Shown here: in pieces, positions 1 to 7,538 of the stretch | Numbering within the stretch: position 1 is the first letter of the stretch | Layout: every line of letters starts with the position of its first letter | DNA from: Mucilaginibacter sp. SMC90 | GTDB lineage: Bacteria > Bacteroidota > Bacteroidia > Sphingobacteriales > Sphingobacteriaceae | Length of the DNA stretch: 64,000 nt | Direction of reading: 5' to 3' | Assembly: GCF_022811725.1 (NCBI RefSeq) | Contig: NZ_CP094527.1 | Location: 4,588,001 to 4,652,000 of the forward strand | The notes under the pieces: generated by a model | Told to the model about the DNA's origin: nothing | The model's input: the letters and a program-made list of their open reading frames with translations, nothing else | Database searches by the model: none | Position numbers and translations under genes: made by a program

Positions 1-2
1 TC

Positions 3-74
3 AGGTTTTTTAAGATAGAACTGCCCAACCTGACGTCTTTACTTAAACTGATCAACAAAAAAGAGTTACCGTAA
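3..74 (+). CDS. possible C-terminal tail of an upstream gene (partial)
   Basis: One forward frame is open from the window edge to a TAA at 72-74, encoding about 23 residues ending in LLKLINKKELP. The stop falls inside the left arm of the terminator hairpin at 59-90, a common arrangement at the end of a real gene. The other two forward frames close within about 20 bases. The fragment is too short to assign a family, and it could be chance. Confidence 0.3.
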   Translation, partial: RFFKIELPNLTSLLKLINKKELP

Positions 75-90
75 AACCAGTAACTCTTTT
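59..90. terminator. bidirectional terminator hairpin
   Basis: A perfect 11-bp inverted repeat (AAAAGAGTTAC / GTAACTCTTTT) with a 10-nt loop. A-rich on one side and T-rich on the other, so it can act on both strands. It lies between a probable forward gene end and the stop codon of the minus-strand gene at 118. Confidence 0.75.
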
Positions 91-117
91 GGGGGCTTTA
101 GGAAAACTGCAAAGCTT

Positions 118-771
118 TTATTTTAATTTGATGTTAACCAACTCTCCGTCGGCTTTAACTTCAACAAAGGTTTCAATACGATCTTCATGGGCTACAGAAT
201 ATTGCTTTTTTTGATAATAATCTGTGGTATAGCCGTCGTTACTATAACCTGAACCCGTATACTCGTTATATGAGCCTGTCGTAGTGTATCCTAAAATACC
301 CTGCAGAAAATATTTTCCAGGCTTCATTTCGGGAAAAGTGAATTTGCCTTTACTATTGGTAATAGCTTCAAGCCTGTACCTGTAGGCCTCGTCAGAGAGA
401 TACACGTATCTTTTTTTCTTTAAGTTTTCTTTCTTGTCCCTTAACTTGTGCCATTCCTCAAAATAAGGCGTAACGGGTAGCAGCACTACTTTAATTTGAT
501 TGGCGTAAATCCGTTCGGCCATCAGCGGACTGAAGCCAAGGCTGTTTTTTATCTTTGTAAACGCCACACCTTTTATAGTAGCCGTACCCCTGGCCAGCAT
601 TTTTTTTGCCTGCAGCGAATCAAAAGCTGCTTCGGGGTAAATAATGTCAACTTTCTCTTTCTCTTCAGGCTCCTTGTATTGTGCAATTGCCGATGTGCAT
701 GTTGTCAAAAATATCGCTAACAACAAAACATACCTGTAAAATGATGTCAAACGTTTTAGTTGAAAGTTCAT
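118..771 (-). CDS. exported protein with a carboxypeptidase-regulatory-like beta-sandwich (unknown function)
   Basis: Encodes 217 residues with an N-terminal signal peptide: basic start, hydrophobic core at about 13-25, and a likely cut after AIA at 28-30. Residues about 63-165 resemble the prealbumin-like or carboxypeptidase regulatory-like fold of Bacteroidota surface proteins. The clue is a GTATIKGVAF strand start and, later, GKFTFPEMKPGKYFLQG, the usual 'extension delivered as a readable trait' pattern. The C-terminal part is rich in Tyr, Gly and Ser. No catalytic motif is visible. It precedes the terminator at 59-90 and follows a lipoprotein gene on the same strand by 43 bp, so the two may be cotranscribed. 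Fold assignment is inference; export is well supported. Confidence 0.75.
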   Translation of the reverse strand: MNFQLKRLTSFYRYVLLLAIFLTTCTSAIAQYKEPEEKEKVDIIYPEAAFDSLQAKKMLARGTATIKGVAFTKIKNSLGFSPLMAERIYANQIKVVLLPVTPYFEEWHKLRDKKENLKKKRYVYLSDEAYRYRLEAITNSKGKFTFPEMKPGKYFLQGILGYTTTGSYNEYTGSGYSNDGYTTDYYQKKQYSVAHEDRIETFVEVKADGELVNIKLK

Positions 772-814
772 GGTTAATTTTTGATGTTAATATGATAAGG
801 TTCAGGGATATTTA

Positions 815-1294
815 TTAGTAGGTGTAATCGTGAGTAAAATCGGCGGTTTTGGTTACTGCTACATTTTGATTGTCTGCCTTCACCTCTCCGTTTATCTCAG
901 CCTTGTAGCTGATTGTGTATGACACATTTGCCGGACTAAGGCATTGTATACCAACACTTATGACTTGTAATGGAGCTACAGATTCTACAACATAGGTTTG
1001 CGTGTTGCCGCTAAATTGGTTCAAGCCTAAGCTAACCCCTTGTTCGTTATTTTGTGTAACCCCGTTTACCTTCCATACAGTTGAGTTTGATACGTCCGTA
1101 GCCGCACCCACCATAACAAATGATATATAGGCAGATGAAGGAGCCCCTTTAACAGTTATTGTGAATTTAGCGGTCTTGCCTTTAGTTACAGGCGTAACAG
1201 GATCATTACTCTTTTTACTGCATGATAAGAAGCCAGCAAAAACGATAATACTCAAAAATGCAAAAGTGATTTTTTTTAAAATGGATGTTTTCAT
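815..1294 (-). CDS. small lipoprotein of unknown function
   Basis: Encodes 159 residues. A lipoprotein signal is clear: basic MKTSILKK start, hydrophobic stretch, then the lipobox GFLSC with the lipidated cysteine at position 25, followed by Ser/Lys and a Thr/Pro linker. The remainder (about 40-159) is Ser/Thr/Val-rich and looks all-beta, ending in TADFTHDYTY. No conserved active site is seen and I do not recognise the family. It lies 43 bp upstream of the exported beta-sandwich gene on the same strand and diverges from the sensor kinase gene starting at 1702. An envelope or cell-surface location is likely from the signal alone. Confidence 0.75.
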   Translation of the reverse strand: MKTSILKKITFAFLSIIVFAGFLSCSKKSNDPVTPVTKGKTAKFTITVKGAPSSAYISFVMVGAATDVSNSTVWKVNGVTQNNEQGVSLGLNQFSGNTQTYVVESVAPLQVISVGIQCLSPANVSYTISYKAEINGEVKADNQNVAVTKTADFTHDYTY

Positions 1295-1701
1295 AAATGT
1301 TTGGTGATATAATATATTAGAATAGATAAATGCGCTTATGAAGCAAAAATTGAACGGCTGAACAAGCCTTACTACCTGTGTTTCGCCCGGTTAATTACTT
1401 ATTATCATTTAAAACGGCTTCAGATACCACTTGCAAAGCAGACCTTTGACGACACCATTAGTAGATTGAAAATAGATGTTTTCATAGATTATTTATTTAA
1501 CGATAGATTAATTACAAAGCTATTTCATCTGCCATCGAACTGAAATACCCTTATTTGTCGTTTTTATTCTCCTGATTTTTAGGTATTTTTTAGTTAACTA
1601 AAAGGAAACCTACTGGCGTTTAAATTTAAAAGCAGATATTTAGAATTGATTTGCCGTTACCTGCAGTTCTCTATCACGACAGGCGACAATCATTCTATCA
1701 C
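1295..1701. other. divergent intergenic region with a possible 21-codon minus-strand ORF
   Basis: 407 bp between a minus-strand lipoprotein and a plus-strand sensor kinase, presumably holding both promoters. A small ORF at 1485-1420 (minus) begins MKTSIF, copying the first five codons of the lipoprotein gene and its upstream 'tttcat' context, and ends after 21 codons. This suggests a partial duplication of the lipoprotein start, or a small peptide gene. Nothing else was recognised. Confidence 0.3.
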
Positions 1702-3705
1702 ATGAAAAATTTATACCTGCTATTATTTTTGCTGCTTTGTACATTACAAGGGGTATCCCAACAGCAAATTCCGCTTAACGAAAAAAAATATGTTGATAGC
1801 CTGGAAAGTGTCCTGAAACAAAATAAAGCCGACAGCTCCAAGGCTAACGCCAGTTTTCTGCTGGTTGATTATTGGAAATTTAAAGACACTGTAAAAAGCA
1901 AAGGCTACTTGCTCGGTGGCAAAAAGCTGGCACAAAAGTATCCTTACTACAATGCACTGTCGCTTTTTTATGAAGGGCAATATTATTTTAACTGGAGCCC
2001 GGTTAAGGCATCAGCAGCATTCAGGAAAGCAGCCGACGCACTGGCTGCATTCAGCAATAAAAGAGCTTATGGCAACTGTGCTGCAGCCTGGTTCAATTAC
2101 GCGTTAATGAACAAAGATCAGAAAGGATATGACTTTGTAACAACCATTACCCTCGAAAAAGCCATCCCCAATGCCGAAAAGGCGGATAATCCGATCATGC
2201 TGGCACATTATTATACACAACTCTCCACCATTTTCATGAACACTTATCAATTTGCAAAGGCCGGTCAATATGACCAGAAAGCTATTGATATATTAGAAAA
2301 AGCAGGACCGGAATCCTCCACCCTCTTATTTGCTTATTTAAGCGGGGTAAGTATTTATTGCTATGATAATAAAACTGCTTTGGCATTGCCACTCCTAAAA
2401 AAAGCCGAATTGCTGCTCACCGCTTTTCCAACATCCGTAAATTACACCTTATACTATTATAACGAAGCCTTATATTATACTACTACCCAGCAACTTGAAA
2501 AGGCGCTCGCAAGTACAGAAAAGGGCTTGGTTTTAGCGAAAAAATATAACCAGAAACAGTTGTATCAGCAATTCTTTTTCAGAAAGTATGAGATCTACAG
2601 CAAGCAAAAGGAGTATTCAAAAGCAAGGCAAATACTACTTGACATCATCCGCGACGGTACTTTAACAGCCGAAATTAACGACCGGGCCGAAATTTATGCC
2701 GAACTGGCCAAAACAACAGGTCTTATGGGTAGTTATAAAGAGGCTTACAACTGGTTAAGCAAACAAAAAACGTTGACAGATAGCATCCATAAAAGCCAAA
2801 CACAGGTAAAGATCAGCGAACTTGAAACAAAATACCGAACAGTAAAAAACCAGGAAAAGATTGCGGCCTTACAAGCACAAAACAAACATGCAGCTTTAAA
2901 CACTAAAAATCAACGTCTTTATAATTGGATGCTCGGGTTGAGTTGCGGTTTTTTGCTGGTGACACTTGCCTTTGTATTTACAAATGCGAGGGCTAAACAT
3001 AAATTTGCAGCCCAAAAAGAAATTAACTATCAACAACAACTCAAAGAGCTTGAGCAGAAACAACAGCTCAAGGTAGCAAAGGCTATGCTTGACGGCGAAG
3101 AACATGAACGTGAACGTGTAGCGCGCGACCTGCATGACGGATTAGGAGGAATGCTTTCAGGAGTAAAGATAGGCCTTTCGGGATGGACCAGCAGTAATGT
3201 CGGCGTATCCGACGATAAGGACCTGCACAGGATCATTAACCAGCTGGATACTTCAGTAAGCGAACTGCGGCGGATTGCGCGTAATATGGTTCCGGAAACT
3301 TTGTTAAAATTCGGCCTCGAAACAGCTCTGAAAGACCTCAGCGAATTTCACATGCGCGATGGCCTGCATATTGAATACCAGGCTTTCGATATTGACAGAA
3401 ACATTCCCCTGGCTGTACAACTACATATATATCGCATTGTACAGGAGCTTATTTCAAATGCCATAAAACACGCCAGTCCGAAAAATGTTATGTTGCAGTG
3501 CAGCCAAAATGGGGACATATTTTTTATCACCCTGGAAGATGACGGCTGTGGATTTGATACCACAGTATTAAATAACAAAAAAGGAATGGGGCTCGACAAT
3601 CTTCAAAACAGGATCGCATTTTTGAAAGGAAAATTTGAGATCCAGTCGGCTATTAATGAAGGAACTACAATAAATATTGAACTGAACACCAATGCAGACG
3701 GATAA
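1702..3705 (+). CDS. TPR-containing membrane sensor histidine kinase (NarX/LuxR-pathway type)
   Basis: Encodes 667 residues from the ATG at 1702. I prefer this to the TTG at 1651 because it begins directly with a signal peptide (MKNLYLLLFLLLC). Residues about 30-390 are helical TPR-like repeats (periplasmic sensor), followed by a transmembrane helix at about 409-430, a Gln/Lys-rich coiled coil, and a HisKA_3 dimerisation domain with phospho-acceptor His478 in RDLHDGLGG. The HATPase domain has its N box in ELISNAIKHA (about 582) and a G box in DDGCGFD (about 613). The family autophosphorylates and passes phosphate to a LuxR-type regulator. The 3' end overlaps the response regulator gene by 14 bp, so the pair is translationally coupled. 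The stimulus is unknown. Confidence 0.93.
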   Translation: MKNLYLLLFLLLCTLQGVSQQQIPLNEKKYVDSLESVLKQNKADSSKANASFLLVDYWKFKDTVKSKGYLLGGKKLAQKYPYYNALSLFYEGQYYFNWSPVKASAAFRKAADALAAFSNKRAYGNCAAAWFNYALMNKDQKGYDFVTTITLEKAIPNAEKADNPIMLAHYYTQLSTIFMNTYQFAKAGQYDQKAIDILEKAGPESSTLLFAYLSGVSIYCYDNKTALALPLLKKAELLLTAFPTSVNYTLYYYNEALYYTTTQQLEKALASTEKGLVLAKKYNQKQLYQQFFFRKYEIYSKQKEYSKARQILLDIIRDGTLTAEINDRAEIYAELAKTTGLMGSYKEAYNWLSKQKTLTDSIHKSQTQVKISELETKYRTVKNQEKIAALQAQNKHAALNTKNQRLYNWMLGLSCGFLLVTLAFVFTNARAKHKFAAQKEINYQQQLKELEQKQQLKVAKAMLDGEEHERERVARDLHDGLGGMLSGVKIGLSGWTSSNVGVSDDKDLHRIINQLDTSVSELRRIARNMVPETLLKFGLETALKDLSEFHMRDGLHIEYQAFDIDRNIPLAVQLHIYRIVQELISNAIKHASPKNVMLQCSQNGDIFFITLEDDGCGFDTTVLNNKKGMGLDNLQNRIAFLKGKFEIQSAINEGTTINIELNTNADG

Positions 3706-4327
3706 GCTGGCGGTTGCCATAGTAGATGATCATCCCATCGTTATAGAGGGCTTAAAAATGCTTTTACAAAACGAAGAGAACCTGCAGGTGATAGGAGGCT
3801 TCTGTGACGGCGAAAGTATATTGGCTTATCTCCGGTTAAATAAAGCAGATTTGATTTTGCTGGATATAACCCTTCCTGATATCAATGGTATGGATCTTTG
3901 CAGAATGATTAAGGACGAATTCCGGTCGACTATGATACTAATTCTGAGTAACCATACTGAGCGGAGCATTATCATGCAAACTATCCAAAACGGTGCCAGT
4001 GGCTATTTACTTAAAAACAGTTCGATAGATGAACTTCGCAATTGTATTACGGAGGCCGTAAATGGAAATATTTGCTTTAGCAAAGAAGTGGTGGAGATAA
4101 TCAGCAGGCCTACCAAAAACCAATTACAGGGCAGGCCACAACTTACCCGCCGCGAAAAGCAAATCCTGGCATTGATAGCCGAAGGAAAAACCAGCCAAGC
4201 AATAGCCGGCGAACTATTTCTAAGCCCGTTAACCATTGATACCCACCGCAAAAACCTGATCCAAAAATTTGAAGTAAAAAACGTGGCCGAATTGATAAGA
4301 GCAGCCCATCAGCAATACCTCCTTTAA
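3692..4327 (+). CDS. NarL/FixJ-family response regulator
   Basis: Encodes 211 residues. The receiver domain is at about 5-125, with the acidic pair DD at 12-13, phospho-accepting Asp58 in LILLDITLP, and the conserved Lys in YLLKNSS. The LuxR-type helix-turn-helix spans about 145-211, from LTRREKQILALIAEGKT to the recognition helix around TIDTHRKNL. It overlaps the sensor kinase gene by 14 bp and is its expected partner. Targets are unknown; the adjacent divergent lipoprotein pair (118-1294) is a reasonable candidate by proximity only. Confidence 0.95.
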   Translation: MQTDKLAVAIVDDHPIVIEGLKMLLQNEENLQVIGGFCDGESILAYLRLNKADLILLDITLPDINGMDLCRMIKDEFRSTMILILSNHTERSIIMQTIQNGASGYLLKNSSIDELRNCITEAVNGNICFSKEVVEIISRPTKNQLQGRPQLTRREKQILALIAEGKTSQAIAGELFLSPLTIDTHRKNLIQKFEVKNVAELIRAAHQQYLL

Positions 4328-4484
4328 ACTGCGTTCCGAATCATTGGCAAGCCATTAGCTGCAGGATAATTTGCATTTTAAGAAGGGCCCTGTCGACTAT
4401 AGTAGCCAATTGAGAATTATAGTACCCGATAGCGTTAACGTAAACAGGACCCTTAACTCAAAAAGTAATCTCCCTATTGCCTAT

Positions 4485-5834
4485 TCAGTCGCTTTTAACA
4501 CTTCTGTTTAACGCTAAAGGATAATGCTTTTCAACTTTTTCAAGTACAACATATAAAGAATCGTGTTGATTGTTTAACCCTTTAATAATGAATTTCCCGG
4601 CCAACGGAATATTGTATTGAAGCAAGATTCTGTCTGTTGTATCCGCCCGGTTCTTTAAAGTAAAAATATGTTTAGCAGTATCTGCCTCATATGCATAATA
4701 CAACCTGCTGATATTACCATAGTATTCTGTCGTTCTGACTTTATTATCCGTTTTTAGTTTAATTGAACTGGCGCTACCGATGCTGATGGTATTAAATTTC
4801 TCAAATACAACATTTTGCCAGCGTATGGTATCATTGGGGTTATAGGGTAACACCTTATTGTTTATCCTGAACTCACTCACGTTGTAAAAACCTGCAAAGC
4901 TTTTAATTCCATTATCTAATGGCAATTTAAAAGTTTTACCCGTAGCGTAAAGGCGTTCGTAATGATATCCGCGATAAAAAAGAAACAGGAAGATAAATCC
5001 GGCTTTTAATACTATTCGCCCTGTCGTTTTCCATTTTTTGGTAAAGTCAGGGGGCGGGATATAGTTGATCGCCGCCTGTTGGTGCCTGATCAAAATATTG
5101 TAAAAGCTATCAGCATCTTTAGCTAAAAGTGCTACAGATAGAAAAAGCAAGTGCAGGCTCGCCAATTCAACTCCGGCGTCATACCCGATATTCACAAACC
5201 AGATAGGCAGCAAAATAGCTATCATCATCAGCGCGCCCAATGTTGCTGTACGCCTGAACAGGATGAGCACAGTTGCAGCAAGCTCAAAGACGCCCGCAAA
5301 CACCTCAAAAAATGGCGACACACCGGTGGTAAGCCAGTAAAGCTTCCCGGGAGTAAAATCGCCAAGGTTGGTGTTTAACTGGCTCAATGTTGGGAAGGGC
5401 ATCTGCACCGGGAACACTTTAGCAATGGCAAACCATGACATTCTTAAAGCCACCTGGTAACGCACCAGAATAAAAAACAAATTATAAAGCTTGTTTTCAC
5501 CTCCCTGGGTTCCCAGTGCATTTTGTTCTTTGTGCCTCAGTTTATCAACGAATGCCCAGGCAATTCCAATCGCAAAACAGATCAACAGGGTTATGAACCA
5601 ACCTTCATAATTTTTACCGCCCTGGCTGCTGAAAAACCATGGATTGTTCTGGCTGATCACATCGAGCCAGCGATAAGGATATCCTTTAACCGAAAAGCCC
5701 GCATCAAAATCCTGCTGGTAAAAAGCAGGCGCAAGCGGTATCACTGTTATAACCGCATATATAATAAATGTCCTTAATAGAATTTTTTGCAGTGGCCCTG
5801 ATTTAGTCGCCTTATAACCTGTAATGCTCGTCAT
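4485..5834 (-). CDS. DoxX-like polytopic membrane protein
   Basis: Encodes 449 residues with about six or seven hydrophobic helices, at roughly 20-40, 80-100, 115-140, 180-200, 203-225, 228-245 and 272-290. A hydrophilic C-terminal domain of about 155 residues with no further membrane span follows. The central helices resemble the DoxX/DoxD superfamily: an Arg-rich RYQVALRMSWFAIAK helix, and a GVSPFFEVFAGVFELAATVL segment typical of DoxX. DoxX-type proteins act in quinone-linked oxidoreductase complexes, including thiosulfate:quinone oxidoreductase in archaea, but many are uncharacterised. The start lies 3 bp after the superoxide dismutase stop, so it is the last gene of that operon. The sulfur link is suggestive only. 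Confidence 0.7.
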   Translation of the reverse strand: MTSITGYKATKSGPLQKILLRTFIIYAVITVIPLAPAFYQQDFDAGFSVKGYPYRWLDVISQNNPWFFSSQGGKNYEGWFITLLICFAIGIAWAFVDKLRHKEQNALGTQGGENKLYNLFFILVRYQVALRMSWFAIAKVFPVQMPFPTLSQLNTNLGDFTPGKLYWLTTGVSPFFEVFAGVFELAATVLILFRRTATLGALMMIAILLPIWFVNIGYDAGVELASLHLLFLSVALLAKDADSFYNILIRHQQAAINYIPPPDFTKKWKTTGRIVLKAGFIFLFLFYRGYHYERLYATGKTFKLPLDNGIKSFAGFYNVSEFRINNKVLPYNPNDTIRWQNVVFEKFNTISIGSASSIKLKTDNKVRTTEYYGNISRLYYAYEADTAKHIFTLKNRADTTDRILLQYNIPLAGKFIIKGLNNQHDSLYVVLEKVEKHYPLALNRSVKSD

Positions 5835-5837
5835 AGA

Positions 5838-6578
5838 TCAGGCCAATCTTTTATTTACAGCATCCCAGTTCACTACATTCCACCAGCCTGCAACATATTC
5901 GTTTCGCCTGTTTTGGTATTTCAGGTAGTAGGCATGTTCCCATACATCCAAAGCCAATAACGGTGCACCTTTTACAGCAGCATTATCAAATAAGGGGTTA
6001 TCCTGGTTAGCTGTGGAGGTAATAGTAAGCTTTCCATTCACGTTAACCAGCCACACCCAGCCCGATCCGAAACGGCCAAGCGCTGCCTGTGAAAACTGTT
6101 CCTTAAACTGTTCAACCGAACCAAAGGCGGCAACAATAGCATCTTTGATCTTTCCATCCGGTCCGGCCGAATTTGGCGTTAAGCTTTCCCAAAAAAAGTT
6201 ATGGTTCCAGGCACCGCCGCCGTTGTTACGTGCCTTTGGCGAAAGCTGCGAGGCGTGGTCAAAAAACTCTTTCTCAGTACTGAAAGTCAGTTTCTCGGCC
6301 ACAATAGCATCGTTTACATTTTTGATGTAGGCAGTATGGTGTTTGGTATAATGGATCTCGTTGGTAAGGCCATCTATATGCGGTTCCAAAGCTTTATAAT
6401 CAAAGCCAAGCGGCACCTGGCTAAATTTCAAAACCTCGCCCGTTGGCAAATGGCCTTCGTTTTGGTTATAAGCGGCCAATGCCTTATCGGCGCTCAGAAT
6501 CAGCGGACCGGTTACTGCAACCGCCACGGTTGCTTTAAGGGTATTTTCAATAAATTGTCTTCTGCTGTTTGTTTTCAT
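5838..6578 (-). CDS. exported Fe/Mn superoxide dismutase
   Basis: Encodes 246 residues. Disproportionates superoxide to O2 and H2O2. All four metal ligands are present: His76 (EIHYTKHH), His126 (GAWNHNFFW), Asp211 and His215 (LDVWEHAYY). Gln192 in STANQDNP matches the position used by Mn-type or cambialistic enzymes. Unlike cytosolic SodA/SodB it has an N-terminal extension of about 36 residues with a twin-arginine motif (SRRQFI) and a hydrophobic stretch ending ADKALA, so Tat export to the periplasm is likely. It sits between the DUF4397 lipoprotein and the DoxX-like gene (3-bp gap). The H2O2 it makes could be handled by the di-haem peroxidase encoded upstream. Confidence 0.95.
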   Translation of the reverse strand: MKTNSRRQFIENTLKATVAVAVTGPLILSADKALAAYNQNEGHLPTGEVLKFSQVPLGFDYKALEPHIDGLTNEIHYTKHHTAYIKNVNDAIVAEKLTFSTEKEFFDHASQLSPKARNNGGGAWNHNFFWESLTPNSAGPDGKIKDAIVAAFGSVEQFKEQFSQAALGRFGSGWVWLVNVNGKLTITSTANQDNPLFDNAAVKGAPLLALDVWEHAYYLKYQNRRNEYVAGWWNVVNWDAVNKRLA

Positions 6579-6684
6579 AATGTGTTATTGTTAATTACCT
6601 AAAATGAAGCTGCCCGGTTCATTAAACCGGGACAGCCTCTTTTTGCACAACTCATTCCACCATGCTGTGCTTTATCATTAAAAT

Positions 6685-7467
6685 TTAGTTATGAGTAAGT
6701 ATGGTTGCCCCTATGGCTGATGAACCCGGTGTGCCATTGATGTAAATGGTATAGATCTTCCCGGCGGTAAGCGTTACATTTTTCAGCTTATCATCCGTGA
6801 TGTTAACTGCCGAATGATCTGCTGTTTGCGTAACTGAAAAATTAACGGTGCCTGCGTCAACTGCAACAAAAGGCCCTAACGACCAGGTATTCAAACCCGA
6901 ACCCGATAATACAGAGCCGCCTGCCCTGCCATAAGCTGTATTGGTGAAAAGAGCGGTCTGCCCTGCTACTCCAAAATCAACATTGGCGCTACCTGGTGCA
7001 AGGTTTACAAACCTGACTTTAGCTTTCCCGCTTGCCGGCGCGCTCAGATCGTCATAAAAAAGAATGAGCGAATCGGCGGTTGCTTTCGTGTTTTTAACGG
7101 CGAAAACGGTATGATAATAATTAGCGATAGGACCGTTAGGGCCACCAGTTGAAGTAAAAGTAGCACTATTACCAAACTGCCTTGAGGCTTTGTATGATGT
7201 GTTTGTACCTTCCGTAAAATTGATCTGCACATCGCCGAATTGGGTATCCAAATAATCGCTTTTGGTGTTAATGGCTACCGCTGTTTTAGTTACCTGCGTT
7301 GTATAGGCCCAAAACTGGATCCCGACATTTACCGGCCGCGCGTTCACAAAGCTGATGTGGGCCGCAAGCGCAGGCCTGTCGGCTGCATTGATATTTAAGT
7401 AATCTGTTTTTTTGCAGGATGATACAAAGATCCCTACTACACTTAGCAGCAGCCATACTTTGTTCAT
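6685..7467 (-). CDS. DUF4397-domain lipoprotein
   Basis: Encodes 260 residues from the ATG whose first base is 7467. The longer frame to 7527 would put 20 charged residues before the signal and is rejected. The signal is MNKVWLLLSVVGIFVSSCKK with lipidated Cys18. The body holds DUF4397-like beta-sandwich repeats: HISFVNARPVNVGIQFW early, then KVRFVNLAPGSANVDFGV at mid-length, and a GKIYTIYINGTPGS ending characteristic of the family. The family is a surface or periplasmic beta-rich module with no known enzymatic role. It lies just downstream of the TonB-dependent receptor, as accessory lipoproteins often do, and may be its surface partner (inference). Confidence 0.85.
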   Translation of the reverse strand: MNKVWLLLSVVGIFVSSCKKTDYLNINAADRPALAAHISFVNARPVNVGIQFWAYTTQVTKTAVAINTKSDYLDTQFGDVQINFTEGTNTSYKASRQFGNSATFTSTGGPNGPIANYYHTVFAVKNTKATADSLILFYDDLSAPASGKAKVRFVNLAPGSANVDFGVAGQTALFTNTAYGRAGGSVLSGSGLNTWSLGPFVAVDAGTVNFSVTQTADHSAVNITDDKLKNVTLTAGKIYTIYINGTPGSSAIGATILTHN

Positions 7468-7538
7468 TTTTAATATAGATGCCCTTTTTATTGTTGGCTT
7501 ATATTTTACTTGATATATACTTTTCATGATTAAGCTAA

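Noticed and set aside
4385..4452. Inverted repeat GGGCCCTGT / ACAGGACCC between the response regulator and the DoxX-like gene
   Set aside because: Arms match at 8 of 9 positions but are separated by 50 nt and not followed by a T-run, so it is not convincing as a terminator.
6201..6602. Plus-strand frame of 133 codons across the superoxide dismutase gene
   Set aside because: It is the complementary-strand shadow of a gene with intact catalytic ligands and shows no features of its own.
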